From Adiantum capillus-veneris (lineage: Eukaryota; Streptophyta; Polypodiopsida; Polypodiales; Pteridaceae): DNA of 64,000 bases. The DNA lies in assembly GCA_014529385.2 (NCBI GenBank), contig CM043969.1, forward strand, positions 75,002,676 through 75,066,675, in the 5' to 3' direction. The notes beneath the pieces were generated by a model that was given only the letters and a program-made list of their open reading frames with translations, was not told the origin of the DNA and did not search any database. Shown in pieces: positions 1 to 10,319 of this stretch (position 1 is the first letter of the stretch; every line of letters begins with the position of its first letter). The translations under genes and the position numbers were made by a program.

Positions 1-327
1 CGCCCCCTCATGTGTAGGGATGTGTGTTGACTTTGGAGAGCACACAAACCACCCAATTCATCTTAAGCTTTAACCCTTTGGACACAACCTTTGAATTTTG
101 GAACCTTAGCATTTTGGAAGTTTTAATGGGCTGAACCTTAGGGTCTTTTTAGCCCATTGTTGCACCTGGCTCTTTTGCAGATGGCCCCCCCTTTGGATCC
201 CTATTGTGATCGGTCTGCTAGCTTAACCAATATTTCTAGCTTTTCTCCCCTGGCACTTCCCCACATTAAATGATCAGTTTAATATGAGAAAATCATTTAG
301 GAGAATTAGATATTGATTATTATGACA
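1..327 (-). repeat. 3' LTR (partial) of minus-strand Ty3/gypsy element
   Basis: This stretch recurs almost unchanged at 8,861-9,209, and both copies end in the same TATTATGACA. On the minus strand the repeat therefore begins with TG, and a purine run (complement of 331-340) sits just outside it, as a polypurine tract should. The repeat continues beyond the left edge of the window. It is read as the downstream LTR of the gag-pol element that follows. Bases 341-673 between it and the pol remnant hold no recognisable gene. Confidence 0.7.
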
Positions 328-330
328 TTA

Positions 331-340
331 CCTCTCTCTT
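331..340 (-). other. polypurine tract candidate
   Basis: The complement reads AAGAGAGAGG and lies three bases from the TGTCATAATA start of the LTR. This is where the plus-strand primer of an LTR retrotransposon is expected. It also fixes the orientation of the element as minus. Confidence 0.55.
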
Positions 341-673
341 GAAATCATAGTCGTCCTCGACTATGGTGAAGCATATTCATGAGTCCTTTTCTTAGCGGGT
401 AGAGGATCCTTATGTTACCCTACGACATCATTCCACAATGGATGACTAGTCCATTTGGCGCTTGAGAGCCTGAGGCTGCCGCAAGCATGTCTGCACATTA
501 GTTCTATCAGTCTTCCATAGTAGAGTGACAAGCTCTACTTGGTGTTTGGGAGACGTCGTCTCCGCAAACTTGATCTAAGCATGCATACTACTTCATTTTT
601 GTGCACAATAAAGAAAAAGAGAGTCTTATAAGACAAAAAAACTTTGTTCGTTTTTAACATTTTGTACATTTTC

Positions 674-1333
674 TTACTCTTGGGAAGCATTGTAAGCATT
701 GACAAGGTTTAGGTTATCATTTAATTGTATGCCTTGCATCCATCTAGCATCTTCAAAAGGATCATTCTTAAACTTAATAAGATATCGTCGGATAGTCTTA
801 CCGCCTCTTAATACCTTGTCTTCATGTCGGAGAATGGACTCGGGCATGAAAGGAGTCCCCAATAAATAGTGCTTCCATGAGTCTAAACCATGTAGAACTG
901 CAAGGAGTTCCTTTTCGTATATGCCTAGAGCTTGTTGAACAGGGTCGAGCCTTCGACTCTCATAGCCTATGGCGTACCCTTCTGGGAGCAAAACAGCTCC
1001 AAGGCAATCACCACAAGCATCACATTGGACCTCAAATGGTTTTGAGAGATCCGGTAGTGTAAGCACAGGTTGAGAGATAAGCTTTTCGAAAGCATTGTTC
1101 TCCTTAGCAGACCATGTATAACTAACGCTTTTATTTGTTAGGTCATGTAATGGTCCCGCAATTTGTGAGAACTTTTCTATGAAGCGTCTATAGTATGCAC
1201 ACATACCTATAAAGCTTCTTAGTTCATGAATATTCCTTGGGTTAGGCCATCCTTTTATTACCTCTAACTTTGATGGATCCATTTGGATGCCATCTTGAGA
1301 GATAATGTGACCTAAATACTGAATCTCTTGCAA
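674..1333 (-). pseudogene. Ty3/gypsy pol remnant: RT end, RNase H, then chromodomain-like tail
   Basis: The first part is the end of the reverse transcriptase and the start of RNase H, with landmarks YLGHIIS, GWPNP, YYRRFI and the tether KPFEVQCDA. RNase H breaks off after HYLLGTPF. The next residues (ILRHEDKVLRGG, then RRYLIKFKNDPFEDARW) resemble the C-terminal chromodomain-like module of plant chromoviruses. The rest of RNase H and all of the integrase are missing, so an internal deletion fused the two in frame. The piece is one frameshift away from the upstream RT frame, near 1,333-1,350. Expected role when intact: reverse transcription and targeting of integration. This copy cannot integrate by itself. 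Confidence 0.85.
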
Positions 1334-1347
1334 GAAAAATTCACTTT

Positions 1348-3050
1348 TCTTCGATTAACATAAAGTTTATTCTCTCTCAAAACTTGAAATATTACCTGGA
1401 GGTGTTGCTTGTGTTCGTCTAATGAATTAGAGTAGATGATAATATCATCAAAGAACACTCCAGTGAAGGTTTGATGAGGCCTGAACAGCTTCTCCATCAA
1501 GCGGTTGAATGTGGCTGGTGCATTGGTCAAGCCAAAAGGCATGACAATGTATTCGTAAAGACCAAATGTGGTACGAAATGCGGTCTTTACAATGTCTTGA
1601 TCAACTATCCTTATTTGATGATAGCCACTTTTTAGGTCAATCCTACTGAAGTAGGTCGATCCTTGTAGCTTATCAAATAGATCTTCTACCCATGGAACGG
1701 GAAACCTATTCTTGATAGTGATCCTATTTAGTGCTCTATAGTCGACACACATACGGTATGTGCCGTCTTTCTTTTGCACTAATAGCACAGGTGAACAAAA
1801 TGGAGATGAGCTAGGCCTAACCATGCCCTTCTCAACTAACTCATGCACTTGCCGCATAATCTCCTCTTGTTGAGCTTGAGAAACTCTAAAAGGAGGTTTG
1901 TTAGGCGGTGAACTTCCTGGAAGAAGTTCAATTGCATGGTCATCATTACCTTGTTTAGGAGGTAGCTCACAAGGGATGTCGTCAATAAAAACATCTTGAA
2001 ACCCCTTGAGAAAATTGGATAACTCTAATTCCTTTTGGTTGCTTTTATTTTCTTTTGCTAAAGCATTAGGTTCATTTTGAGAATCTTTAACAAAATTCAT
2101 GTACACGGAAATAGAGCTCTTTATTGACTTGTTGAAAGCTGGTGTATGTACAATGGAAATAGTGTTACCCATTTCCTTAGCATCTATATACATGTATTTT
2201 TCCCTGAACTTAAAGGAGATTCTCCTTTCAGGAAATTTAACATCGGCAGCCAGGCGGTCAAACCATGGTGCCCCTAGGATTACATCCTTATGCTTGAGAG
2301 GAGAGATAAAGAAGTCCTCTTTGTCCACATAGCCTTGGACATGAAGCCTCAATTTTCCAATTAAGGGAGTGACTGAAGCTTCTTGCCCCTTGAAGGCACT
2401 GTCTGCGGGTAGGACATCTCCCATCTCGTAGGATTGTATGCCTAGCTTGGTGGCCAACTCTATAGATATAAAATTATGAGTAGAACCAGGGTCAAAGAGA
2501 ATAAAAGCATCATATTCTCTTACCTTTCCCCAAGCATGGCATAGAGGAGATCCTTTGTGATGAGTTTGGTGAGTCTCCTCCTCTTGGATTTCAACCAAGG
2601 AAGCTCTAGGAGGATCTTGGCGGTTGTTCTTTTGGGGACAAGCGCGGTACGCATGCCCTTGTTCGCTGCACTTGAAAGACCGGTTATCCTTGAGATAACA
2701 CTCAAGCTCTTCAGGAGAGAGTTTGTTCTTACCTTTGTAAACTCCCTTCTCTTTAGCTTTGTTGGAGTTGCCCTTAGGAGACTTTTGGACATTGTCCTTT
2801 CCCTTAGGCTCATTGGAACCCTTGTTTTCCGGGGGCTTATTATTTCTTTTATCCCCTGTTTGGAAATTGATTCGAGAGACCACCATAGTATGGTGAATTA
2901 CCTCCGATATAGTACGTGGCCTTTGGGAGTTGACATTTCTTCGGTTAAGCCCGCACAAAATTGTTGCTTTTGCTCTCCAAAATCCAACTTTTTGAAGACA
3001 GTGGCTTTGAGTTGTAGATCCCAAAACTTGTCTGCATATTGTGGATGGAT
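1348..3050 (-). pseudogene. Ty3/gypsy pol: zinc knuckle, protease, reverse transcriptase
   Basis: In order the frame holds a degraded gag zinc knuckle, a retropepsin and a reverse transcriptase. In the knuckle (FKCSEQGHAYRACP) the first cysteine is replaced, leaving C-x4-H-x4-C. The retropepsin reads FDPGSTHNF, so the usual D-S/T-G triad is D-P-G. The reverse transcriptase has KKDGTYRMCVDYRALN, FSRIDLKSGYHQI, MPFGLTNAP and the catalytic box VFFDDIIIYS, which is intact. The frame then breaks into the neighbouring RNase H piece. The protease substitution and the frameshifts mark it as dead, although the RT core itself looks well kept. Confidence 0.9.
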
Positions 3051-4114
3051 TCATTGGGAGAGAGCTTTAAGCTTCGCCAATCGGTGAGTACTTTGTCTTT
3101 GGCATCGGTGGCCAAAAACTGCTTCATAATGGAAGCTCTTAAAGCTTTCCATGTTCGTGGAGCTTCACCGTTGGCTCGTAGGCTAGACCACCATTGCCTG
3201 GCGGACTTTTGAAAGTGCATAGCTACATGGCGTAGCTTAGAGGACTCCATGAAGCCCTCATCTCCAAACGCCGCATCAAATTGCTGGATAAAGGCCAAGA
3301 CTTTGTCCGTAGCACCAAAGGTGCCATCATAGGTAAGGAAAGAGATGCTCTTCCCTCCCTCTTTGAACTTCTTCAGCTTGGATGACCTCTTCCATGCAAC
3401 ATAGGATTTCCTATGGCCTCTTCTTTTTGATGGTTCAAAGGTTGCACCATCACTTTCTTCAGAAGGTGAAGAATTTGAAGAAGGTGGAGAAGAGGGTGAC
3501 CTCTTTCTCGCCTTTTTCTTGTCTTGATCTTCGTCGTCTTCACCATCACTTTCATAAGAGGAAGAGGATGAAGAAGATAGAGAAGAGGGTGTCCTCTTTC
3601 TCGCCTTTTTCTTCTCTTGCTTTTTATCATCCCTCTTTGAATTATGGCGTGGAGAAGAGTGTGATGGTCTTCTCCGCTTTGGTGGTGATGGAGAGCGTTT
3701 AGCCTGCCGTCTTCCTGGAGCCATCTCCGCCGAGGTGGCGGGAGACTCACTTCTTTCTCGTTCCTTCGGTGGAGGCTCTTGAGTTCTCCTTTGGGAAGGA
3801 GATGCATTATCAAGAAGTAAATTCTTGAGCCCTTCGTATGGATTCTCTTCTTCTTCCCGAATTGGAGAGAGACCTCTTTTGGTAGTCTCACAAGGAGGCT
3901 TCCTAGGTGTTCTCTCGTCATGGTGATGAGCTTGGAGAATCCCGTGAGCACGGAGCTGCCATTGCACTTCACTTTGGAGAGATGAATTGCCCATGGTTTG
4001 TTGAAGCCTAGAAACAAGATAGTTAACAAGCATTGAAGCATCATTAGTAGCTTGCTCATGAGCAAAATCAAAGTTATCAACATTAATTTCACTCTCTTTA
4101 CTATTGTAAGCCAT
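2945..4114 (-). CDS. Ty3/gypsy gag with RS-like, Ser/Arg/Lys-rich region (broken at 3' end)
   Basis: A 389-codon frame starts with MAYNSKESEINVD. The C-terminal half has a retrotransposon gag capsid core: AFIQQFDAAFGDEGF, LRHVAMHFQKSARQWW, and TWKALRASIMKQF. The frame shifts near 3,045, and the rest of capsid continues in the pol frame (ISEVIHHTMV). The middle is unusual for gag: a block rich in Arg, Lys, Ser and acidic residues, with the module KKKARKR-S/T-PSS repeated twice (about 3,470-3,640), resembling an RS domain. The start was chosen as the first Met after the leader. Gag normally forms the retrotransposon particle. The RS-like block could affect nuclear or RNA binding, but that is inference. 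Confidence 0.8.
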   Translation of the reverse strand: MAYNSKESEINVDNFDFAHEQATNDASMLVNYLVSRLQQTMGNSSLQSEVQWQLRAHGILQAHHHDERTPRKPPCETTKRGLSPIREEEENPYEGLKNLLLDNASPSQRRTQEPPPKERERSESPATSAEMAPGRRQAKRSPSPPKRRRPSHSSPRHNSKRDDKKQEKKKARKRTPSSLSSSSSSSYESDGEDDEDQDKKKARKRSPSSPPSSNSSPSEESDGATFEPSKRRGHRKSYVAWKRSSKLKKFKEGGKSISFLTYDGTFGATDKVLAFIQQFDAAFGDEGFMESSKLRHVAMHFQKSARQWWSSLRANGEAPRTWKALRASIMKQFLATDAKDKVLTDWRSLKLSPNESIHNMQTSFGIYNSKPLSSKSWILESKSNNFVRA

Positions 4115-4503
4115 TCTAACAACTTTTAGGTGTACTTTGGCACTTCAAGCCCTAGTTGCTACTCCTCTTTACCCCTTTAGAAAAAGTACTCAAGCTACTG
4201 TACCCGTGGCTCGAATACCATTAATTGCAAGGAATAAAAGAGAGGGTCTTTCGACACCAAAACAGCACCGGCTCTTGTCAAGCTTCTAATAGCTCAATAG
4301 TGGTTAAGCCGTAGGCAAGCCCCGTAGGACTCCACTATTAAGACCATAGCTCTCGACAGTGATGCTCCGTTAACTGCACGAAGGCAGGCGCACTGCAAGG
4401 TTGAAAAATCCCTATTCTACTTACTCACAGGCAATTAATAATACCAACCATTTATAGCTAGCTTGATGACCTCCCTTCTTGAGCAAGAAAAGAGAAACCT
4501 TGT
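4115..4503 (-). other. untranslated leader of the Ty3/gypsy element
   Basis: This stretch lies between the gag start and the primer-binding site. No open frame or recognisable domain is present. It contains direct and inverted short words around GGCAAGCCCCGTAGG, with no clear function. Confidence 0.5.
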
Positions 4504-4515
4504 GATATGATACCA
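4504..4515 (-). other. candidate primer-binding site
   Basis: The complement reads TGGTATCATATC. The first eight bases match the TGGTATCA used by initiator-tRNA-Met primed elements, and the last four do not. The next base on the plus strand opens a TGTAACATTT sequence that would be the edge of the upstream LTR. Confidence 0.45.
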
Positions 4516-4516
4516 A

Positions 4517-4860
4517 TGTAACATTTAATGGCCTAATAACTTATGTGTAGCGGAAATTAGCATGAACATAGTGGGCATTTCGTTAGACTAGATTCCTAAT
4601 GAGAATTACAAGAGTGCTTGGGTGGAGAGAGCAACAAAAAGCATAACACCTAGTTAGATAGCATCAATAATACTTTCATAAGAGAGAGAAATTAAGCTAT
4701 TGACAACAGTTGAGGACCGGATTTGCATGGAGCCGGTCCCCCCTCCAAAAGGCTTTGTATTATGGTTTCTCCCATCAAGAGAGACATTGTACAATACAAT
4801 TCTTTGTGTTCCTTCAAGACTAGCTAGTGCAATGAAGATGAAAGCTTCACGCACTAAACA
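4517..4860 (-). repeat. inner part of the upstream (5') LTR, interrupted by PLE1
   Basis: The segment begins with TG right after the primer-binding site candidate. Its far edge would be the TATTATGACA at 9,209, which matches the other LTR of the same element. The two parts are separated by PLE1. Summed, the LTR would be about 1.5-1.6 kb. This part is not covered by the partial 3' LTR in the window, so the reconstruction is inferred. Confidence 0.45.
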
Positions 4861-5027
4861 AAACACCCCCCCTTTTTGATAAGCCCCCCTTCCTCCCTAC
4901 ACTATGGATGCTTAATACCTCTCCTTCAACTCCCTCTCCTTCTAGTCCCTCGACTACAACTTTGCCTAACTCGATGAACCTCCAATGCGGCGCGACAACG
5001 ACATGCAAAAACTCAAGGAAAAGGAAT

Positions 5028-6876
5028 AGATTTTGGCTCCCTCTTACTAACCCACACGAGTACAAACTGAATTTTTGGTAAGCAACCGGCCTACTCTTTT
5101 GATAACGCCGTTTCTACGAACTTTATACATAACCTCACCACACGTCCCCTCACTTTTAATGAAAATAAATGCTTGAACTTGGGTCTCAAGTACATCCCGC
5201 CTCCTCCCAATCCTACACCCAAACACCTCCTAGAAGCACACGAAACCTTAGGAAGAAGCTTACAACTTAAAGACTTCTTCAAAACCAAAGAAGCCTCCTC
5301 CTTTTCTCCATTTAAATTACCCAACCCCCATTGGAAACCACCCAAAAAGAATCCCTCTCTAGAAATTATCACAGAACTTAACAAACTGCATCTCAAACAT
5401 AAATTGGACAGCTACAACACTTCCTTCTCTAAACCTCCAAAGTTTGTACATCGAGCCCTCAAATCTCTCTCACACGATAAATCCATTGTTATTAAACCCG
5501 CCGACAAAAACCTTGGTCTTACTATCCTCTCGAAGGAATGGTATGATAATGAGGCACTTAGACAACTCAATGACCCCATCACCTATCAACCAACTACCCC
5601 ACCTCCTCATAACTACCTAGCCTCTCTCCTCTCTACCATCATCCACAGATACACCCTCCTCCCCATGGAGCAACGTATCTTCATACTTGCACCCCTCTCA
5701 AAACCTTTCAAACCCTGCCGAATCTACTTCCTTCCCAAATTGCATAAACCATCCCTTGTCGCTAGACCTATTTGTGCTTACAATGGCTATTTTTTGGAAA
5801 ATGCATCAAAATGGTTGCACATAGAGCTATACCCAATCCTCTTGAGTTACAAACAACATCTAAAAGATTCCCTGTCCCTAATTAAAGACCTACACCATAC
5901 CCATTTTCCACCAAATACTCTCCTTTTTACTTTTGATATAAACTCCCTCTATCCTAGCATCCCAATAGACCAAGGACTCCTTGCTCTTAAAACAACCATT
6001 TGTAAACATTTCGATCCTCCAAAAACCAACTTCATAATCTCTCTTTCTATCCTCATCCTTACACAACACTACATCAGTTTCAATAATAGAACTTTCAAAC
6101 AAATCAAAGGCACAGCAATGGGATCCAATTTTGCCGTGGTCTATGCTTGTCTTTTCCTTTGCCACCTAGAATCCCAATCCCCTCTTCTCAATGACCCAAA
6201 CCTGGCATACTTCAGAAGATTCATTGATGATGCCTTTGGAATATGGACTGGCCCCATTGAATCTTTAACAATCGCCCTCAACACCTACACAGGAACTTTG
6301 CTTGAACACATTAAAATCACCCCCTCCATTTCTACCAATCAAGCCACAATCCTAGACATCCACTTCTTCAAGGGACCCAAATTTTTAACCCATGGCATCC
6401 TAAACTCTAACTGCTTCCAAAAACCTCTAAACTCTTTCCACTATATACCATGGATCTCTTGGCACCCTACCCACTAGAAATTAGCCTTCATCAAGTCAGA
6501 ACTTAGGAGGTACATTATGAGAGAAAGCTCCTTCGAGCACTACCTCAGCACAAGGAATCTCTTTTTTATCAGACTCAGGAAAAGAGGCTATCCTAGGCAA
6601 GTGCTTCTCAAAGTATTCAACTCAATCTCTTATTCAGAAAGGGAAAACCTCTTGATTAAACCTTCCTCAACAAAGAACCACCAGTCCCCAACCATCTTTA
6701 AAATACCTTTTACCCCCGAAACTAGAAAACTCAAACCCTCCTTGGCAATTGGTAAACCTATCCATCAAGCTTGCCATAATTCACCAAACCTCTCCCACTT
6801 AGATAAACCCATCACATGTTGGACCACAGGACCCAATTTACATACACTCCTCATAAACAAACCTTATGCACCATAA
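5028..6876 (+). pseudogene. PLE1 reverse transcriptase (Penelope-like), one stop and one frameshift
   Basis: Coding similarity to the PLE2 protein starts at about 5,028 (WLPLTNP), shifts frame in a T run near 5,074, and then runs on. Penelope-type landmarks in order: IVIKPADKNLGLTIL, FLPKLHKPSLVARPIC, motif A LFTFDINSLYPSIP, motif B KGTAMGSNFAVVYA, motif C FIDDAFGIW, and the thumb ending KIPFTPETRKLK and GPNLHTLL. The two motif C aspartates are present. An in-frame TAG at 6,475-6,477 cuts the frame just before the thumb; the same frame continues to 6,876. No endonuclease domain follows. The role when intact is target-primed reverse transcription. The KPADK and KLHK signatures separate it from LINE, Ty1 and Ty3 RTs. 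Confidence 0.88.
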
Positions 6877-7009
6877 TAACATTCAGCCTACCCAAAACTT
6901 ACCCTCATTTGTCTTTACCTTACTCTCTGTGGAGGTTGATGGATCATACTACTTCGGCGCATGTTTTGCCCCATATCCCGCTTTTTCTACCTCACTTATG
7001 ATCCAAAGA

Positions 7010-7310
7010 TTGTTTTGTACCCATCTTAAGAGCATAACAATTTTTTGTACCCTACTTATGAGCAAAACCATCTTTTGTACCCCACTTATGAGCTAAACAA
7101 TTCTTTTTGTACTCCACTTATGAGCAAAATCACCTTTGAACCCCACTTACGAGCAAAACCAATTTTTTGTGCCCCACGGATTGACAGAATCCCTCTTGGT
7201 GTACCCCACTTATAGGCAAAACCCTTTCTCTTTGCAACCCTTTTTTCTTTGCTACCCTCTTCTTTGCACCCCGTGTACGGGCAAAACCTTCTTAGTACCC
7301 CACAAACGGA
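7010..7310 (+). repeat. short tandem repeats in the PLE1 3' tail
   Basis: About eight degenerate units of some 33-36 bp share TTTTGTACCCCACTTATGAG followed by CAAAAC. They lie between the end of the RT frame and the ribozyme. PLE2 has its own, different, roughly 37-bp units in the equivalent position. Confidence 0.7.
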
Positions 7311-7790
7311 CCAAATCTTCTTTGGTCACGACTCTAAAACTCCTCCGACACTACTCTCAACCACCGTTGTCAATACTCTACCATAAATCTCTACCGCTAA
7401 ATGTATTCACTTACCAAAACAATTACCGCGCATATCCCTTACTGCTCTACCCAAACCAAGCTCTGGAATCCTTCCATAAGTATTACCTAATTTTTTATAA
7501 GACTCCTTCGCGCATAATTTCTACGTAAACCCTCCCAACTTAACGAACTCACCCTAAGGGAGCCTCTCTTTCTCCCTACCTATGACTAATAAGGCTCACC
7601 CTTAACATTCATTCTCATGTCACTCTCACACACAACTAGACTCTAGTCTTTTTGAAATCGAAGTTCAAAAATCTAAACCTACTTCCCCCCTTCTTTTTCA
7701 AAACACTTTCCCTCCCAGAACTCACCCTACTTAAACAAACCCCTACTCCCTTCCCATAACTTCTTTACATTGCCCAATCTCCCTAGAAAC

Positions 7791-7829
7791 ACCACTGATG
7801 AGCTCTCTTAAGAGCCAAACGCGTTTGGT
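7791..7829 (+). ncRNA. hammerhead ribozyme motif 1 (PLE1), core damaged
   Basis: Stem I is ACCA with TGGT, then core CTGATGA, stem II GCTC/GAGC, and a short palindromic stem III ACGCGT. The core base G12 is C (7,816; CCAAAC where CGAAAC is required), which should abolish self-cleavage. Outside stem I, AGAA and TTCT could pair further. The layout matches the small type I hammerheads described in Penelope-like elements. Confidence 0.75.
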
Positions 7830-7985
7830 TTCTTCTCCTCCCAACCCCCCCCCCCCCCCCCCCCCCCCCCCCAAACCCCATCCCACATGAAGCTAAAGTG
7901 TTCCACACGCTTGGTCCTTCTCGAATTTTTTATTTATGGAAACACAACTTTAATTATCCCCGTTCTCAGACCCAAGACCTCACAC

Positions 7986-8786
7986 ACCTTCGAAGATGGT
8001 GAGAGCTAGCAGGGTATGAGAGTAGATTGAGAGGAAGAAGGAGTATCTTACGAGAAAGATCTACATCTCCTCACATAATCACTCATATTAGCATAGCTTT
8101 AGCTTAGTAATTAGCTTGGTAGAGGAGATGAGCATGCATTGAAGCTTGGCTCTTGGTTGGATTTGCATCCACATGCCAAGAGTATGTCGATGTAGGCTTC
8201 TATCTCACAAGCTTGGAGTAGGTGATGAGCTCTCCATTAAAGCTTGGGAAGAGATAGTCTTCTCCTTCTTCACACATGAGATTGTGTGAGTGTGTGTGTG
8301 ATAATGCCTTGCAAAAATCAGCCCCCTCTCTCTCTTGGGCGAGCCCCCTTGCTATTTGCTCTTGCAGGCTCCCTATTGGACAATGCCAAGCTCAGCCAAT
8401 GGCTATTAAGCAACATAAGTGATAGCCTTCTGACATGTGTCCCCCTTTCCCCTTTTGTGAGAGCTTAATCAATTAAACTTAATTGATTTAAGTGAATTAA
8501 ATCCCCATTGGACCTTTCCCCATTTTGACCAATAGGAATTAAGTAGCCCATTGGGCTGCTCAATTCCTATTGGACCCCTTCTCAGGCTGTCCAATAATCA
8601 TACAGGAGACTTAATTTTCATTGGTTCTTTTTATTAAGTGTTTTAAAATTAATTAGGCTAAATTTACTCTAGCCTAATTCTCATTGGTCCACTTCAAGGG
8701 TCATCCAATAGGAATTGAGCACATTTTGGGAGCAACTAGCTTAGGAATCTGACATGTGTCCTTCATTCCCTTTGTGTAAAGGGGGC

Positions 8787-8830
<44 letters not shown>

Positions 8831-9209
8831 CTTTCTCTCTCATCCCCTACCTTTAGGGCTCGCCCCCTCATGTGTAGGGATGTGTGTTGACTTTGGAGAG
8901 CACACAAACCACCCAATTCATCCTAAGCTTTAACCCTTTGGACACAACCTTTGAATTTTGGAACCTTAGCATTTTGGAAGTCTTAATGGGCTGAACCTTA
9001 GGGTCTTTTTAGCCCATTGTTGCACATGGCTCTTTTGCAGATGGCCCCCCCTTTGGATCCCTATTTTCCCTCCTTTGGATCCCTACCGTGGCCGGTCTGC
9101 TAGCTTAACCAATATTCTAGCTTTTTCTCCCCTGGCACTTCCCCACATTAAATGATCAATTTAATATGAGAAAATCATTTAGGAGAATTAGATATTGATT
9201 ATTATGACA
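7986..9209 (-). repeat. outer part of the Ty3/gypsy upstream LTR (or solo LTR)
   Basis: The last 349 bases repeat the sequence at window positions 1-327, with a small insertion of about 20 bp near 9,062-9,085. The end TATTATGACA is identical. The unit carries no gene. It contains a (GT)n tract at about 8,787-8,829. It is read as the continuation of the LTR begun at 4,517; a separate solo LTR of the same family is the alternative. Confidence 0.6.
8787..8829. repeat. (GT)n microsatellite
   Basis: About 21 uninterrupted GT units lie inside the LTR. The equivalent position in the other LTR copy is outside the window. Confidence 0.95.
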
Positions 9210-9880
9210 TACATCACATTTCTCATTGTTCCATATACTACGAGATATGAGGCCGCTTTCACTGTCTATTCAGAGAGGGCTTTGGACCATTGGCTAGAGT
9301 CATGAGATATTAGGATCCTAGAGTTGCGCAGACACAGGGAAAGTCACTTGAGGAGACCAGGCAATGGAAGACATTCACAGAGGGAGATCACCGACTTCTT
9401 TAGAGCAAGGGCTCAACAACCGGATGAGCATGCTTCGCAACAGACTTCAGAGCCCACTTCTACGAGAGGTATATTAGTGGACTGAGCTCAGGAGAGCTAG
9501 ACGCCCCACCTTTACGGGGGTGACCACGACATTGACAGAGGCTCCACCAGAGAATTAAGACTATTCTAGCACAACATAGGAGATGCCCAATACGACTATT
9601 TACAGAGGTGGACATTGACGAAGCTCTTCAGCGATCGATGCAATACTTTCTAGGACAATGCCCAATGCCGGGCATCCTCAGGCATGGATGATGGTGATAA
9701 TAATTTTCAGGCTGACGATTTGAGTCTTTTAGTTTTAGTCTTTCACTTTACTTCATTTTATTTTTGTACCCGGACATTGGATTAGATCCACAAGGATTGT
9801 ACAAGTTTGGTCTCATAGGTCATTTTGGCCTTTTGAAGACGTTTAATATAACATATGAAAAGAGAAACATTTCATATCTC
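9210..9880. other. intergenic, with a faint degenerate reading frame
   Basis: A plus-strand frame around 9,230-9,480 shows a run of charged residues (RARAQQPDEHASQQ) broken by stops. It may be the 3' end of a lost transposase or gene, but I do not recognise it. The rest shows nothing definite. Confidence 0.3.
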
Positions 9881-9890
9881 TCTCTCTCTC

Positions 9891-10036
9891 TTTCGTGCCG
9901 CTCACTAGTTGCCTACCTACCAACACTTTAAAGCAGGTCTAATATTGAGAGAGTCTCTTTTGTGCCGCTCACTAGTTGCCTACCTACCAACACTTTAAAG
10001 CAGGTCTAATATTGAGAGAGAGAGAGAGAGAGAGAG
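9891..10036. repeat. 67-bp tandem duplication with flanking (CT)n and (GA)n
   Basis: The unit starting GTGCCGCTCACTAGTTGCC occurs at 9,895 and 9,962. A CT run precedes the first copy and a GA run follows the second. It lies about 1.4 kb upstream of the MCTP coding region. Confidence 0.9.
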
Positions 10037-10038
10037 TT

Positions 10039-10314
10039 TTAACGTCGTAGGAAACTATCCCAAGATCTACTGTAGCCTTTCACAATAGTTTTTTCGAGTT
10101 GAAGACTGTATCTGCTCCATGACTGTTTCGCCCGTAGCAGCTCCGCCAAAAAGGCTCTCGAGTCGTGAATGGCGATTGCGTCCTTCTGAAGCCACTCCAG
10201 AGCGGCACATGCGCTACTTCTTTGGCAGTTATAACATTTATAGCGGTCCCCTTGCCGCGCTGCTGCATCGTCGTCGTCATCATCAATGTTATCTATATAA
10301 TGTAACTTGGTCAT
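10039..10314 (-). CDS. small unrecognised ORF, 91 codons
   Basis: The open frame begins MTKLHYIDNIDDDDDDAA, has a C-x2-C pair (YKCYNC), a helical middle (ALEWLQKDAIAIHDSRAF) and a basic end. It faces away from the MCTP gene. Amino-acid composition looks protein-like, but I recognise no family. Frames overlapping it on both strands are of similar length, so it may be chance. It might also be an exon of a longer gene. Confidence 0.25.
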   Translation of the reverse strand: MTKLHYIDNIDDDDDDAAARQGDRYKCYNCQRSSACAALEWLQKDAIAIHDSRAFLAELLRAKQSWSRYSLQLEKTIVKGYSRSWDSFLRR

Positions 10315-10319
10315 CGGAG

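Larger units (their letters stand above)
4860..7985 (+). mobile_element. PLE1, a 5'-truncated Penelope-like retroelement
   Basis: The element has a Pro/Ser-rich beginning, a Penelope-type reverse transcriptase, an AT- and GTACC-rich 3' tail with short tandem repeats, a degenerate hammerhead ribozyme, a run of C and a tail resembling PLE2 just after its ribozyme (CACGCTTG, then an A/T-rich stretch). It lies inside the LTR of the Ty3/gypsy element. No GIY-YIG endonuclease was recognised on either side of the RT. It is clearly related to, but diverged from, PLE2 further right. Exact ends and target-site duplications could not be fixed. Confidence 0.75.

Noticed and set aside
4211-4230. GCTCGAATACCA as an alternative primer-binding site for the Ty3/gypsy element
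   Set aside because: The next bases do not start an LTR-like TG edge, while the site at 4,504 does.
7848-7872. C run, and similar G runs at 33,281-33,300 and 59,236-59,275, as G-quadruplex elements of function
   Set aside because: Simple homopolymer runs whose length is also the least reliable part of an assembly. No conserved position across copies was clear.
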